Assembly (NCBI GenBank): GCA_039024315.1 | Contig: JBCCQN010000090.1 | Span: 1-30,364 of the forward strand | Direction of reading: 5' to 3' | Origin: JBCAWW01 sp039024315 | GTDB taxonomy: Bacteria; Bacteroidota; Bacteroidia; J057 | DNA: 30,364 bases | Shown: positions 15,450 through 23,972 of the stretch, in pieces | Layout of the letters: each line of letters opens with the position of its first letter | Numbering within the stretch: position 1 is the stretch's first letter | Translations under genes and position numbers: made by a program | Notes under the pieces: generated by a model | Told to the model about the DNA's origin: nothing | The model's input: the letters and a program-made list of their open reading frames with translations, nothing else | The model's database searches: none

Positions 15450-16943
15450 TTATTGGCAGCAGGGATTTTGCTCCCAATCTGGTCTCAATAACATTTCATT
15501 TAATGGGATAGGCGCATAGTAGAAGGGCTCAAAACTCGCTTCTGAGTTGACATCAACTAAGGCGTTAAGTGGCAGCTCATTGGGGAAATCTCGTTTAGCG
15601 GTTGCTTCTGCTACCATTTGGTTGCGTACGAGGTCCCACCAGCGCTCCCATTCAGCGGCAAATTCCCAAGCTCTCTCTGCGATGACGGCTTCGTGAAATT
15701 CATCGCTGGTCAAGCCACTTAAGTCAACGCTAGCGTTGGCGGCATCAGGATCGGCCCCAGCAGCTCTTCTGCGGATTTTATTGATAGATTCATAAGCGGC
15801 ATTATTAGGATTACCCTCGGCCTTATTGGCGGCTTCGGCATAGATCAAATGAGCGTCCGCAAAGCGGAGGACATAGGCATTGAGGCTGTTGATCGTGGCG
15901 ACTTGGAAGCCTCGCGTCTTGAGATAGTAAGGGTGGCCTTGAGAAGACTGCTCCCAAGGGATATTGCCGCTAAAGGTAGTTTGAAAAGTAACTTCCTTAC
16001 GAGGACCTTCAGGAAACTCCTCAAAAAAGCTGATTTCAGCGTAATAATCATCCCAACCCCCTTCTTCTACCTCAGAGCCGATAGAAAAAGGCATCCGGTT
16101 GGATAGGCCCCAATCACCACAATCGGCGCAGGCCTGAATGGCTAAAACACTTTCTTTGTTGTTATCATTTTCTTCCCGCCAGAGATCTTCATAGCTATCT
16201 AGCAGTCTAAAGGGTGAATCATCCACCACTTCTTTGGCAAGCTCAGCCGCCTTAGCGTAGTTAGTGGTTTCCTTTAAAGGCCAACCGGCGGAAGTAAGAT
16301 AAACCTTTGCTAACAAAAGCTTAGCAGCCCACTTATTGACTCGTCCCGGCTCCCCAAACCATACGCCAGGTAGTTTTTCTGCGGCAAACTCGAGATCTGA
16401 GATGATGAGATCATAGACATCGCTAACGGCACTCCTAGGCTCCTCACCGGTAGCATCATTCGTAATGATAGGGATAGGACCAAAAGTCCGCACTAGCCTA
16501 AAATAAGCCCAGCCTCTAAGAAAGAATGCCTCGGCTGCAATGGCATCACGGGCGAAGGATTCCTCGACTTTTGTATAGTTATTGATTACAGCGTTCGTAT
16601 GAAATACTGTCTTGAACAAAGGATCCCATGAGTGTTGCTGCAACCAACCATAGGAAGGATTAGCTATAAAACGATCAAAGCCTCGATAAGGTGCTTTGTT
16701 GCCTCCTTCTTTGGCGGTAACATCATCTCCTCCTAGCGTGGTCAAACCACCCTGAGCATTTAGATAAAACTCCATAAAGGGGCGATAGGCTGCAATAACC
16801 CCTGCTTTGAGATCATTATTATTGTTGTAGAAGCCTTCCGGGGTAAGTAAGCCTTCTGGGTTTTCATCCAAGCTAACACAACTTGCCATAAGGAAAATCA
16901 GGGTCAAGCATGAAATGAAAATATTTTGCTTTATATACTTCAT
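15450..16943 (-). CDS. RagB/SusD-family outer-membrane nutrient-binding lipoprotein
   Basis: 497 residues. The signal peptide ends in a lipobox (LIFLMASC, Cys at about residue 22). The DENPEGLLTPEGFYNNNNDLKAGVIAAYRPF start and the C-terminal FADAHLIYAEAANKAEG ... INKIRRRAAG ... ERAWEFAAEWERWWDLVRN block are hallmarks of the RagB/SusD fold, an alpha-helical TPR-like lipoprotein that forms the lid of the SusC transporter. Length is near the family norm. It lies 18 bp after SusC and should be co-transcribed and form a complex with it. The ligand cannot be told from sequence. The surface-exposed N-terminal sequence after the lipid cysteine is short. Confidence 0.95.
   Translation of the reverse strand: MKYIKQNIFISCLTLIFLMASCVSLDENPEGLLTPEGFYNNNNDLKAGVIAAYRPFMEFYLNAQGGLTTLGGDDVTAKEGGNKAPYRGFDRFIANPSYGWLQQHSWDPLFKTVFHTNAVINNYTKVEESFARDAIAAEAFFLRGWAYFRLVRTFGPIPIITNDATGEEPRSAVSDVYDLIISDLEFAAEKLPGVWFGEPGRVNKWAAKLLLAKVYLTSAGWPLKETTNYAKAAELAKEVVDDSPFRLLDSYEDLWREENDNNKESVLAIQACADCGDWGLSNRMPFSIGSEVEEGGWDDYYAEISFFEEFPEGPRKEVTFQTTFSGNIPWEQSSQGHPYYLKTRGFQVATINSLNAYVLRFADAHLIYAEAANKAEGNPNNAAYESINKIRRRAAGADPDAANASVDLSGLTSDEFHEAVIAERAWEFAAEWERWWDLVRNQMVAEATAKRDFPNELPLNALVDVNSEASFEPFYYAPIPLNEMLLRPDWEQNPCCQ
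15851..15867 (+). repeat. Possible dispersed hairpin repeat (stem CCGC/GCGG, shortened head)
   Basis: GAGCGT is followed by CCGC-AAA-GCGG, a perfect stem but with one base fewer in the head. The gene reads it as LRFADAH, a conserved SusD position, so chance similarity through protein constraint is a real alternative. Confidence 0.25.
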
Positions 16944-16961
16944 GATTAGATTAGGTTTTTG

Positions 16962-19900
16962 TTAGAAGCCGAGACTAAGTCCCAAAGTGATGACTCGCGG
17001 ATTGGGATAAGTACCATTGTCAATACTTAGATCCACATTTGAGTTTCCGGAGCCAGATATTTCCGGATCGTATCCCTTGTAGTTGGTCAGAGTGTAGAGA
17101 TTTTGGCCGCTCACAAATAGGGTGATCCCTTGAAATAGGTTGGTATTGAAGCTTTCGGGCTTAAGCTGATAACTCAGTCTTACGTTGCGCAAGCGGATAA
17201 AGCTCCCATCCTCTACAAAGCGAGAATCTTCTGGCGCTTGAAAATTGGTAGGAGAAAAAGCGGGAATGACAGTGTTCTCATTTTCTGGAGTCCAGCGGTC
17301 CAAGATATCGCCATGGGTGGGAGTTCTTACGTCCCCGCTAGCCCCTAGCATGATCGCTCTTTGGATATTGAAGATATCATGCCCAACCATAGACTGCAGG
17401 AAGATATTGAGTTCAAATCCTTTATAGGCAAGGCTATTGTTTAAGCCCCAAATAAAGTCGGGAGTACCATTGCCAATAATGGTAACATCATCTCCATTGA
17501 TAATGCCATCATTATTTAGGTCGCTATACTTTGTATCTCCAGGCTGAAGTCCAAACTCTGCCGCTTGATCCGCTTCTGCAGTGGTCCATACGCCTTCATT
17601 GACAAAGCCAAGAAAATCGCCTAGCTGCCCCCCTACTTCTACTCGAGATACAATACTACCCGATCCCGCAAATCCTCGGCCAGGGAAGATCGCATCAACA
17701 CCCCCTAAATCAAGCACTTGGGTGCGATTACGAGCAAAATTGAAGGAGGACTCCCACCAAAAATTGTCAGTATGAAAGAGTACTGCCCCTAGATCAATTT
17801 CGAAGCCTTTGTTTTCTACCTCCCCGACATTACGCAATTCCGTGGCAATACCCGTATAGGCGGGTACACTAACATTTAGCAGCAAATCGGTCGTGTTTTT
17901 CTGATAATAATCAAAGCTTGCGTTCAAGCGTCCATCCCAAAAGCCAAAATCAAGCCCTACGTCAATTTGAGTAGTGGTTTCCCACTTAAGATCTGGATTA
18001 GCAAAGCGTCCTGGAGCAATGCCGATGACCGAGGCACTGTTGTCCAAAACTGCGTTGAACGGTAAGCCGAACTGCAACAAACCGAATGAAGAATAAGGAT
18101 TTACCCCTTGATTACCAATTTGTCCATAACTAGCTCTCAATTTCAAATTGCTGATCAAATCAGAGTTGGCTAAGAAGTCTTCTTGCGAAACTCGCCAAGC
18201 CACAGCTACCGAAGGGAAAACACTATATCGGTTCTCTTCCGAAAACTTAGAGGAGCCATCTACTCTTACTGTAGCGGTAAGTAGATATTTATTGGCATAG
18301 TCATACTCTACTCTTCCTACATAAGAACGAATCCCTTCTTGAGACTGCCCCGACCCAATCTGTTGAACGTTGGCAAAGCCAACATTATTGACCTTGACAT
18401 CCTCGACTAGGAGATTAGAACCTAAAGAGGAAGAGCCATAGCTGGAAAGTGCTTGTTCCTCAAAAACGGCCTTAAGCGTGATATTATGAACATCTGCAAT
18501 TGCGTTTTGATATTGGAGCAAGTGAGTATGTTGAAACTGAGAAAAATCGTTATTAAAAACATTGGCCACATTGGTACCGGTAGAAGCATAAGCAGCCACG
18601 AAGTTGGTCCCCGTATAGTTGACTTCCCTTAGACCTGCAGTCAACGAATAGGTCAATCCATTGAATATGTCATAATTGAGAAAGAAGGTTGCAGTCTGGG
18701 TACTGGTGTTTCTTTCGTCCTCACGTCCTAAAGCCGAAGCAGTAGGAGAGACCGCAATCGAACCATAATTAGAAAACTTTGTTGGCGTACCATCTTCCTG
18801 AAAAGCAGGGGAAATAGGATCAAAAATCATGGCCGCCGCATTAGGGGCAAATAGCAAATCACTAATAAAGCCATTAAAAGCCTGTTCTTTGGAATAGGTT
18901 ACGTTCAAGCCGACATCAATGCGTTCATTGACTTCAAAGCTTAGATTACTCCTCAAGGCAAGGCGATCATAATAATTGTTGATCAGGATGCCTTGATTGT
19001 CCACCAAGTTGCCGGAAATGAAGAAGCCTAAGCCATCCTTTTTGCCTGAAAAGGAAACAGAATAGTTTTGTAGCAGCGCTTCACTCCCACTCCGATAGAT
19101 TTCGTCTTGCCAATCAGTTCCGCCTGAAGCTTCAAGTTCTGCGATAGTCTCTTCATCAAAAACTGGAGCAGCGCCTCCCACTGCCAGCTGCTCATTGATG
19201 AGGCCTGCATAAGTAGCAGCATCAACGATGTTGATTTTCTTGGGTAGGGATTGTAATCCCCAGAAGGCATCAAAATTCACATTTGTTTTTCCGTTCTGGC
19301 CACTCTTCGTTGTTACCAATATTACCCCATTGGCCCCTCTAGAACCATACAATGCAGTGGCTGAGGCATCTTTTAGCACCTGCATACTTTGGATATCTGC
19401 AGGGTTGATAGCCCCCAAACTAGCCCCAATGACCCCGTCTAGAACGATGAGAGGATTGCCTGAGCCTGTGATGGAGTTTGTGCCTCGAATCCGGATACGA
19501 GCATTGTTACCAGGTGAACCGTTGGTATTATTGATCTGTACCCCAGCAGTCCGTCCTTGCAAAATGTCAGAGACCCGAGTGATCGGCTGAGCTTCAAAAT
19601 CGTCTTGAGAAACGGAAGAGATCGAGCCGGTAATATCAACCTTCTTTTTAGCACCATAGCCAACCACCACCACTTCTTCGAGGGAGCTGTAATCTGGCTC
19701 TAAGTTAATATTGAACACCCTTTGTGCCCCAATCTTGATTTGTTGTTTGGCGAAGCCGAAATAAGAAATGATGATTTCAGATTCTTCGCTCGCTACACTT
19801 AAGGCAAACTTTCCTTGTTCGTCAGAGAAGGCACCAATTGCTTCCCCCAAAACCGTAATACTAGCACCGGCGATAGGATTTCCCTCTTCAGCATTGGTAA

Positions 19901-20003
19901 TGGTACCCGAAATTTCAAGCTGTCCGGTTGCCGTCTGAAATGCTAAAATAGGAAACAGTATCGCCCAACAGCGCCTGAGTAAAGTAGTAGTGATTGATTT
20001 CAT
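16962..20003 (-). CDS. SusC/RagA-family TonB-linked outer-membrane transporter
   Basis: About 1013 residues from the ATG at 20001-20003. That start is followed by a signal peptide ending FQTATGQ; the open frame extends to a TTG at 20102 but would put the leader hairpin inside the gene. Domains: carboxypeptidase-D regulatory-like (about 29-105, GTITNAEEGNPIAGASITVLG ... FALSV); the SusC signature EEVVVVGYGAKKKVDITGSIS; a TonB plug with IRIRGTNSI and VLKDASATALYGSRGANGVILVTTKSG; then a 22-strand-type beta-barrel ending VITLGLSLGF. It imports a SusD-bound ligand using TonB energy. It precedes SusD by 18 bp and follows the MFS porter on the same strand. The 154-bp leader carries a hairpin repeat and a reverse-oriented TTGTCTAGT motif. 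Substrate class is not predictable from the sequence. Confidence 0.95.
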   Translation of the reverse strand: MKSITTTLLRRCWAILFPILAFQTATGQLEISGTITNAEEGNPIAGASITVLGEAIGAFSDEQGKFALSVASEESEIIISYFGFAKQQIKIGAQRVFNINLEPDYSSLEEVVVVGYGAKKKVDITGSISSVSQDDFEAQPITRVSDILQGRTAGVQINNTNGSPGNNARIRIRGTNSITGSGNPLIVLDGVIGASLGAINPADIQSMQVLKDASATALYGSRGANGVILVTTKSGQNGKTNVNFDAFWGLQSLPKKINIVDAATYAGLINEQLAVGGAAPVFDEETIAELEASGGTDWQDEIYRSGSEALLQNYSVSFSGKKDGLGFFISGNLVDNQGILINNYYDRLALRSNLSFEVNERIDVGLNVTYSKEQAFNGFISDLLFAPNAAAMIFDPISPAFQEDGTPTKFSNYGSIAVSPTASALGREDERNTSTQTATFFLNYDIFNGLTYSLTAGLREVNYTGTNFVAAYASTGTNVANVFNNDFSQFQHTHLLQYQNAIADVHNITLKAVFEEQALSSYGSSSLGSNLLVEDVKVNNVGFANVQQIGSGQSQEGIRSYVGRVEYDYANKYLLTATVRVDGSSKFSEENRYSVFPSVAVAWRVSQEDFLANSDLISNLKLRASYGQIGNQGVNPYSSFGLLQFGLPFNAVLDNSASVIGIAPGRFANPDLKWETTTQIDVGLDFGFWDGRLNASFDYYQKNTTDLLLNVSVPAYTGIATELRNVGEVENKGFEIDLGAVLFHTDNFWWESSFNFARNRTQVLDLGGVDAIFPGRGFAGSGSIVSRVEVGGQLGDFLGFVNEGVWTTAEADQAAEFGLQPGDTKYSDLNNDGIINGDDVTIIGNGTPDFIWGLNNSLAYKGFELNIFLQSMVGHDIFNIQRAIMLGASGDVRTPTHGDILDRWTPENENTVIPAFSPTNFQAPEDSRFVEDGSFIRLRNVRLSYQLKPESFNTNLFQGITLFVSGQNLYTLTNYKGYDPEISGSGNSNVDLSIDNGTYPNPRVITLGLSLGF

Positions 20004-20069
20004 TTGCTTATTGGATTTATAGAGAGCGTTACTTTTTTCAACTCTCTGTTGATCGCATATTTGTTTTAC

Positions 20070-20086
20070 CCCCTTCGGGGAACGCT
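20070..20086 (-). repeat. Dispersed hairpin repeat, copy 10 (stem CCCC/GGGG)
   Basis: On the minus strand AGCGTT is followed by CCCC-GAA-GGGG, a perfect 4-bp stem extendable by one G. It lies in the untranslated leader of SusC, 67 bp before the preferred ATG, and is one of the intergenic copies. Confidence 0.55.
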
Positions 20087-20153
20087 CAACTAGCGAAAGC
20101 AATAAGCCAAATATTTTAAGCAGTCTGATACCTTTAATGTATATGTTCAGTTC

Positions 20154-20162
20154 TTGTCTAGT
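20154..20162 (+). promoter_or_regulatory. TTGTCTAGT intergenic motif at the MFS stop
   Basis: TTGTCTAGT overlaps the TAG stop (20158-20160) of the MFS porter gene and lies about 150 bp upstream of SusC. It is oriented opposite to SusC, unlike the other sites, so it may act as a binding site and not as part of a promoter. Confidence 0.35.
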
Positions 20163-21747
20163 CTGTGCTTAAAACTGGAGTAGGAGCATTTTTGAGGGAT
20201 GATTCGATTTCTTCGATACTCTTGTTTTTTGTCTCTGGGAGATACTTAAACAAAGCAATTAAGCCCAGGCCGGAGAGGCCGGCATAGAATAAAAATATTT
20301 CACTGGCTCCCATGATAGACAGCTGCCATGGAAAAAACTGTTGGATCAGATAACTGATCACACTCGTAACCAAAGCAAAGAAAGGAATGGCAATACCTCG
20401 TACTTTGATAGGAAAGATTTCGGAAAGGATAACCCACATGATGGGACCAATAGAAAAGTGAAAGGCGCCGATAAAACTTAGAATTCCTAGCAGAATCAAA
20501 GTAGCGTTAATGTCTCCCCCCACTTGGATCAGTTCACTTTCATGTTCCCGTGCCGCGGATTCTCCTAGCACGGTTTTAAGGGCAACTTTAAATTCGACAT
20601 CACTTTCGTAATTGACCTCCATGATGGAGGCAAGTTTTTCAACCTCGATATTTTCACTTAGCCCTTTTACCGAATCTTCCGTCAATTTATACTCCGCCAT
20701 TCCAAAACCAATCGAGCAAATGGCAAGGCTAATCACTGCCCATCCCAAGCCCCAGAGTATGAGGGGCCTACGCCCTACTCTATCAATCAGGAGGAGTGCC
20801 AAAACCGTAAATACAATACTACTTAAACCCACGTAAACAGCTTGCATAAAGGCTGCGTCAGTACCGATTCCCACTTGTTCAAATACTGTAGGCGCGTAAA
20901 ACATGATCGCGTTAATACCCGTAACGGGTTGGACCACTACAATAACTAAGCCTACGATAAAAGCAGTGCGCATCGTCGGCGCAAAAAGCTGTCTGATCTG
21001 TTCGTAAGTAGAGAGCGGCTTGGTTTCTAAAATGCTCCCCTTTTCTATATCATTGATCAATTGATCTACCTTCTCTTTTTCCTGAATACGACTTAGGATT
21101 TCCCTTGCTTCCTCATTACGCCCTCTCAAAACCAGCCAGCGAGGACTCTCTGGGATCAGAAACAATAAGCCCAGCCAAGCAGCGGCTGGGATAATTTCGG
21201 CCCCTAACATCCAACGCCATGTATGTTGGTCTAAGCCCATATTACTCACCCATACAGCTCCTGAGTTCGAAGCTTGCAAGATGAGATAATTGATAAAGTA
21301 GGCCGAGGACAAACCTATCACAATATTGATCTGGTTCATGGAGACCAGCTTACCCCGCATATTTGAAGGCGCGATCTCTCCAATATACATTGAGGCTAAT
21401 GATAAAGACGTAAAAGCAAGCCCTCCTACAAATCTAGCCGCTACCAAAGCGATAAAATTAGGCGCTAAGGCGGAAAAGACAGCAGAGAGTAAATAAAGAA
21501 TTGCAATAAGCTGGAGCGTTTTTTTACGACCAAAACTATCGCTTAAGTATCCTGCTCCTAAGAGGGCAAACAAGACGCCAAAACCAGGAGCACTAACTAC
21601 TGCACCAATGCGCAAATCAGAAAGTTGAAACTCAGTTGTGATAAATCTTACCGTACCTGAAATAATCGCTGCATCTAAGCCAAAAATAAATCCGCCAAGT
21701 GACACAATAAAGGCATATTGAAAAGCCTTGAAGTTCTTGGATTTCAT
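20158..21747 (-). CDS. MFS sugar porter (sugar:H+ symporter family)
   Basis: 529 residues with twelve predicted membrane helices and the sugar porter signatures: SLGGFIFGLDAAIISGT (TM1), DSFGRKKT (loop 2-3), RFVGGLA, PESPRWLVLRGR (end of the first half), PVTGINAIMFYAP (TM7), DRVGRRPLIL (loop 8-9), PETKNKSIEEIE (C-terminus). It is similar in layout to XylE/GalP-type transporters and should carry a monosaccharide across the inner membrane. It is longer than typical (about 460-490 residues) because residues about 349-412 form an extra hydrophilic, acidic segment between TM9 and TM10, predicted on the periplasmic side. It precedes SusC on the same strand by about 155 bp and is separated from the LuxR-type regulator by 233 bp. 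The sugar is unknown; linking it to the KDG kinase at the left edge is an inference. Confidence 0.93.
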   Translation of the reverse strand: MKSKNFKAFQYAFIVSLGGFIFGLDAAIISGTVRFITTEFQLSDLRIGAVVSAPGFGVLFALLGAGYLSDSFGRKKTLQLIAILYLLSAVFSALAPNFIALVAARFVGGLAFTSLSLASMYIGEIAPSNMRGKLVSMNQINIVIGLSSAYFINYLILQASNSGAVWVSNMGLDQHTWRWMLGAEIIPAAAWLGLLFLIPESPRWLVLRGRNEEAREILSRIQEKEKVDQLINDIEKGSILETKPLSTYEQIRQLFAPTMRTAFIVGLVIVVVQPVTGINAIMFYAPTVFEQVGIGTDAAFMQAVYVGLSSIVFTVLALLLIDRVGRRPLILWGLGWAVISLAICSIGFGMAEYKLTEDSVKGLSENIEVEKLASIMEVNYESDVEFKVALKTVLGESAAREHESELIQVGGDINATLILLGILSFIGAFHFSIGPIMWVILSEIFPIKVRGIAIPFFALVTSVISYLIQQFFPWQLSIMGASEIFLFYAGLSGLGLIALFKYLPETKNKSIEEIESSLKNAPTPVLSTD

Positions 21748-21980
21748 TCGTTATAGTTTTAGTCCTAGGGTGAAAACAATTGGCATTAGCGCCGCCTCTG
21801 ACAAATATTAGAGATTATGCGCTCAATCTTGTCATTAGATCACTAGACTTGACCTGAACAAGTTGTAAAAAGCGATTTTATTCTAAAACATTTATATTTT
21901 TCACCACTAGGCCGGACTTCAGCATTAACTAGACAAAGCCAAATCAGCCACCAAAATACTTAAATCAAGTCACGCTTGGG
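21748..21980. other. Intergenic region between regulator stop and MFS start
   Basis: 233 bp of AT-rich DNA between two minus-strand genes. It contains TTGTCTAGT (21928-21936, minus), directed at the MFS gene, and a degenerate CAAGTCTAGTG near 21843-21853. I see no clear terminator and no small gene. Confidence 0.4.
21928..21936 (-). promoter_or_regulatory. TTGTCTAGT intergenic motif upstream of the MFS porter
   Basis: On the minus strand TGGCTTTGTCTAGTTAATG is oriented toward the MFS-SusC-SusD genes, about 180 bp upstream of the porter ATG. TGGCTTTG differs at one base from the Bacteroidota -7 element TAnnTTTG. Confidence 0.45.
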
Positions 21981-23618
21981 CTAAAGATTGGCAATAAATT
22001 CTGTGAGATTAACATCGCGCGTCAGCTGCATTTTTTTTCGCAAGCGATAGCGAGAGGTATGAGCACTTTCAACTGAAATCCCAAGCAGTTTTGCCATCTC
22101 TTTACTGGAAAAGTTTAGTTTAATCAAGGCACATAGTTTTAAATCCCGCTGAGAAAGCTTTGGAAAACGTTCTTGCACCCGTTTGTAGAAGTCTTGATTG
22201 ACAGCAATAAAGCGAGCTTCAAATTCTTCCCAATTGCGGTTATTACTCACTGAGATAGAACGAACTACTTTTTTCAATTCATTTACATCTAAGCTGCCAC
22301 TAGCCTCTTTAATTTTACTTTTTAGGAGAGATAAGTTTTCATCCTTTTCTATGAGTTTTAATGCCGAGGCTGCCAACTCTTTATTCTTGAGTTCTAATAC
22401 TTCGTTAGCCTTTTTTAATTCAAGTTCTTTTTCTTTTCTGATTATCTGTTTATCGGCCCTATACTTGGCTCTTAAGTAGCTAAAATATAGGTATCCGATA
22501 GTGAGGATAAAAAGAATGGAACTGATGAGGATTACGCGCTGCAAAAACCAGACATCCTCTTCATGCTCGAGTCGTTCCAGTTTTTGTTCTTGAATAAGTT
22601 TTTGCTGCGTTTCTTGTTCCTGCCGAAAGGCATCTTGTATTTCGAGTAGAGATTGATTGTTATCACTACGACTATCAAAAAATTTCGCGTCCAATTCCTT
22701 GACGGTTTTCAAACTGCTATATGCATTGGGATACTCACCTTTTTGGAGGTATAGATCTGAGAGCTTTTCATGGATAATCACCGAAAAGTCAATGTGCATA
22801 TTGTACTCATCCGAAATTTGAAGTGCCTTTTTATAATACTTTTCACTTTCGTCATATTGCTCAAGTCCCAAATAAGCATCGCTCAAATAGGTATAAAACA
22901 ATACCAAATAGGAAGGCTCAAACTCTTCAAACCAAGGCTGAACAGCCTTGTATGTTTCCAAAGCCGTGGCATAGTCTCTTTCAGCAGTTTGGATACTAGC
23001 TAATTCAAATTGCAAAAAAGCGCGATCAATAGGGCTCTTTTGAGGTACAAAATAATAGAAGCAACTATCCAGATACTGACGTGCTAGATCATAATCGCCT
23101 AATTCGCGATAAGTAGAACAAAAGGCATAATAATTACTGACTAATGCGGCTTCCGACACCTCAGCTTGACGCAGGAGATCAAGATTTAATTGTTTAGAAA
23201 TTTGAAAATAATGTAAAGCCTTTAGGCGCCTTTTATAAAAACTGTAGTGTCTCCCTATCTCAATATAGATATCTGCCTTTTGGCGCATGAGTGCAGCCTT
23301 GTCTGCGAGAAATAGTGCTTGCCATAATTTGTCATAAGCATCTTTATAATGGGCTAAGTTCCCTCTGATATTGGCATCTATCATAAGGGCCTTCACGGCA
23401 CTAGAGGTGTCTCCTCTGTTCACAAATTGGGCAAAGCATTTGTCCAATAACGTTAAAGCACTATCCGGGTAGGAATAACGAATTTTTTGTGCTTGTTCAA
23501 ATAAAGGTAACTGTTTGATGCTTCCCTTGGCATCATTGGAGGGATTAGAGATAAGGGAATAACTGAAACAACAACTGATAATGCAGAACAGCACAAAATG
23601 TCTAGTTGGGAATTTCAT
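21981..23618 (-). CDS. TPR / transmembrane / LuxR-type HTH regulator
   Basis: 545 residues from the ATG at 23616-23618, which opens a signal-like segment (MKFPTRHFVLFCIISCCFSYSLIS). In-frame starts also exist at 23678 (ATG) and 23702 (TTG). The extracytoplasmic part contains several TPR repeats (YYAFCSTYRELGDYDLARQYLDSC, LGLEQYDESEKYYKKALQI). A charged coiled-coil, one membrane helix (RVILISSILFILTIGYLYFSYL) and a second coiled-coil lead to a C-terminal LuxR/GerE-like HTH (FPKLSQRDLKLCALIKLNFSSKEMAKLLGISVESAHTSRYRLRKKM). In this Bacteroidota family the TPR part is thought to sense or bind a partner outside and the HTH to act on DNA inside. It lies beside both the MFS-SusC-SusD genes and the divergent PSD1 operon, so it is the obvious candidate local regulator; targets are inferred. 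A TTGTCTAGT-like sequence (one mismatch) lies just inside its 5' end at 23598-23606. Confidence 0.85.
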   Translation of the reverse strand: MKFPTRHFVLFCIISCCFSYSLISNPSNDAKGSIKQLPLFEQAQKIRYSYPDSALTLLDKCFAQFVNRGDTSSAVKALMIDANIRGNLAHYKDAYDKLWQALFLADKAALMRQKADIYIEIGRHYSFYKRRLKALHYFQISKQLNLDLLRQAEVSEAALVSNYYAFCSTYRELGDYDLARQYLDSCFYYFVPQKSPIDRAFLQFELASIQTAERDYATALETYKAVQPWFEEFEPSYLVLFYTYLSDAYLGLEQYDESEKYYKKALQISDEYNMHIDFSVIIHEKLSDLYLQKGEYPNAYSSLKTVKELDAKFFDSRSDNNQSLLEIQDAFRQEQETQQKLIQEQKLERLEHEEDVWFLQRVILISSILFILTIGYLYFSYLRAKYRADKQIIRKEKELELKKANEVLELKNKELAASALKLIEKDENLSLLKSKIKEASGSLDVNELKKVVRSISVSNNRNWEEFEARFIAVNQDFYKRVQERFPKLSQRDLKLCALIKLNFSSKEMAKLLGISVESAHTSRYRLRKKMQLTRDVNLTEFIANL

Positions 23619-23709
23619 AGTAGTCGCGAGAAGTAGTACAAAATGTAGTAGTGTGCCCGTAAATGGCTTAAATAACATACTATATGTAAGGCTGATTTTC
23701 AATTAAATT

Positions 23710-23733
23710 TACCTTTGTCTAGTTATTGTCGAG
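23710..23733 (+). promoter_or_regulatory. Putative promoter with tandem TTGTCTAG/TTGTCGAG
   Basis: The sequence contains TACCTTTG (exact TAnnTTTG) running into TTGTCTAG, then TTA, then TTGTCGAG. The two half-sites are in direct orientation with an 11-bp period, so they would lie on the same DNA face. No good -33 element is evident. Confidence 0.5.
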
Positions 23734-23876
23734 GCAAAAATGGGATAAAAAACTCGACTTATAGCAAAAAAGGCATGTTTAAATCACTTAAAAAGCAGGT
23801 ATCCTTTCCTGATCTATGGCTAGCGCAAAAGCATGAAATAGAGCTCTGAAAATCATCAATAAGGGATGTTCACTTA

Positions 23877-23884
23877 TTGTCTAG
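23877..23884 (+). promoter_or_regulatory. TTGTCTAG intergenic motif upstream of the PSD1 gene
   Basis: TTATTGTCTAGGTC is oriented toward the PSD1 gene and starts 96 bp before its ATG, a distance similar to the site upstream of the small T9SS gene (about 85 bp). Confidence 0.45.
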
Positions 23885-23972
23885 GTCAAATATTTTTGAT
23901 AGAGAAAACTGACTGATAAATTAATTTTCGCGAGACTACATCTTGCGGAACGTTTAAACTCGATTCGAATTC

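Larger units (their letters stand above)
23619..23972. promoter_or_regulatory. Divergent control region between the LuxR-type regulator and the PSD1 operon
   Basis: 354 bp without a convincing gene. It holds TTGTCTAGT at 23715-23723, a degenerate second copy TTGTCGAG at 23726-23733 exactly 11 bp later, and TTGTCTAG at 23877-23884, all on the plus strand and directed at the PSD1 gene. TACCTTTG at 23710-23717 is an exact match to the Bacteroidota -7 element TAnnTTTG and overlaps the first motif. Near the PSD1 start are the palindrome GTTTAAAC (23952-23959) and a half-copy of the hairpin repeat (GCGGAACGTT, 23945-23954) without its closing stem. Confidence 0.5.

Noticed and set aside
15725..15738. 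Perfect 14-bp palindrome CAACGCTAGCGTTG
   Set aside because: It lies within SusD codons (NASV), is single, and has no link to a promoter; probably chance.
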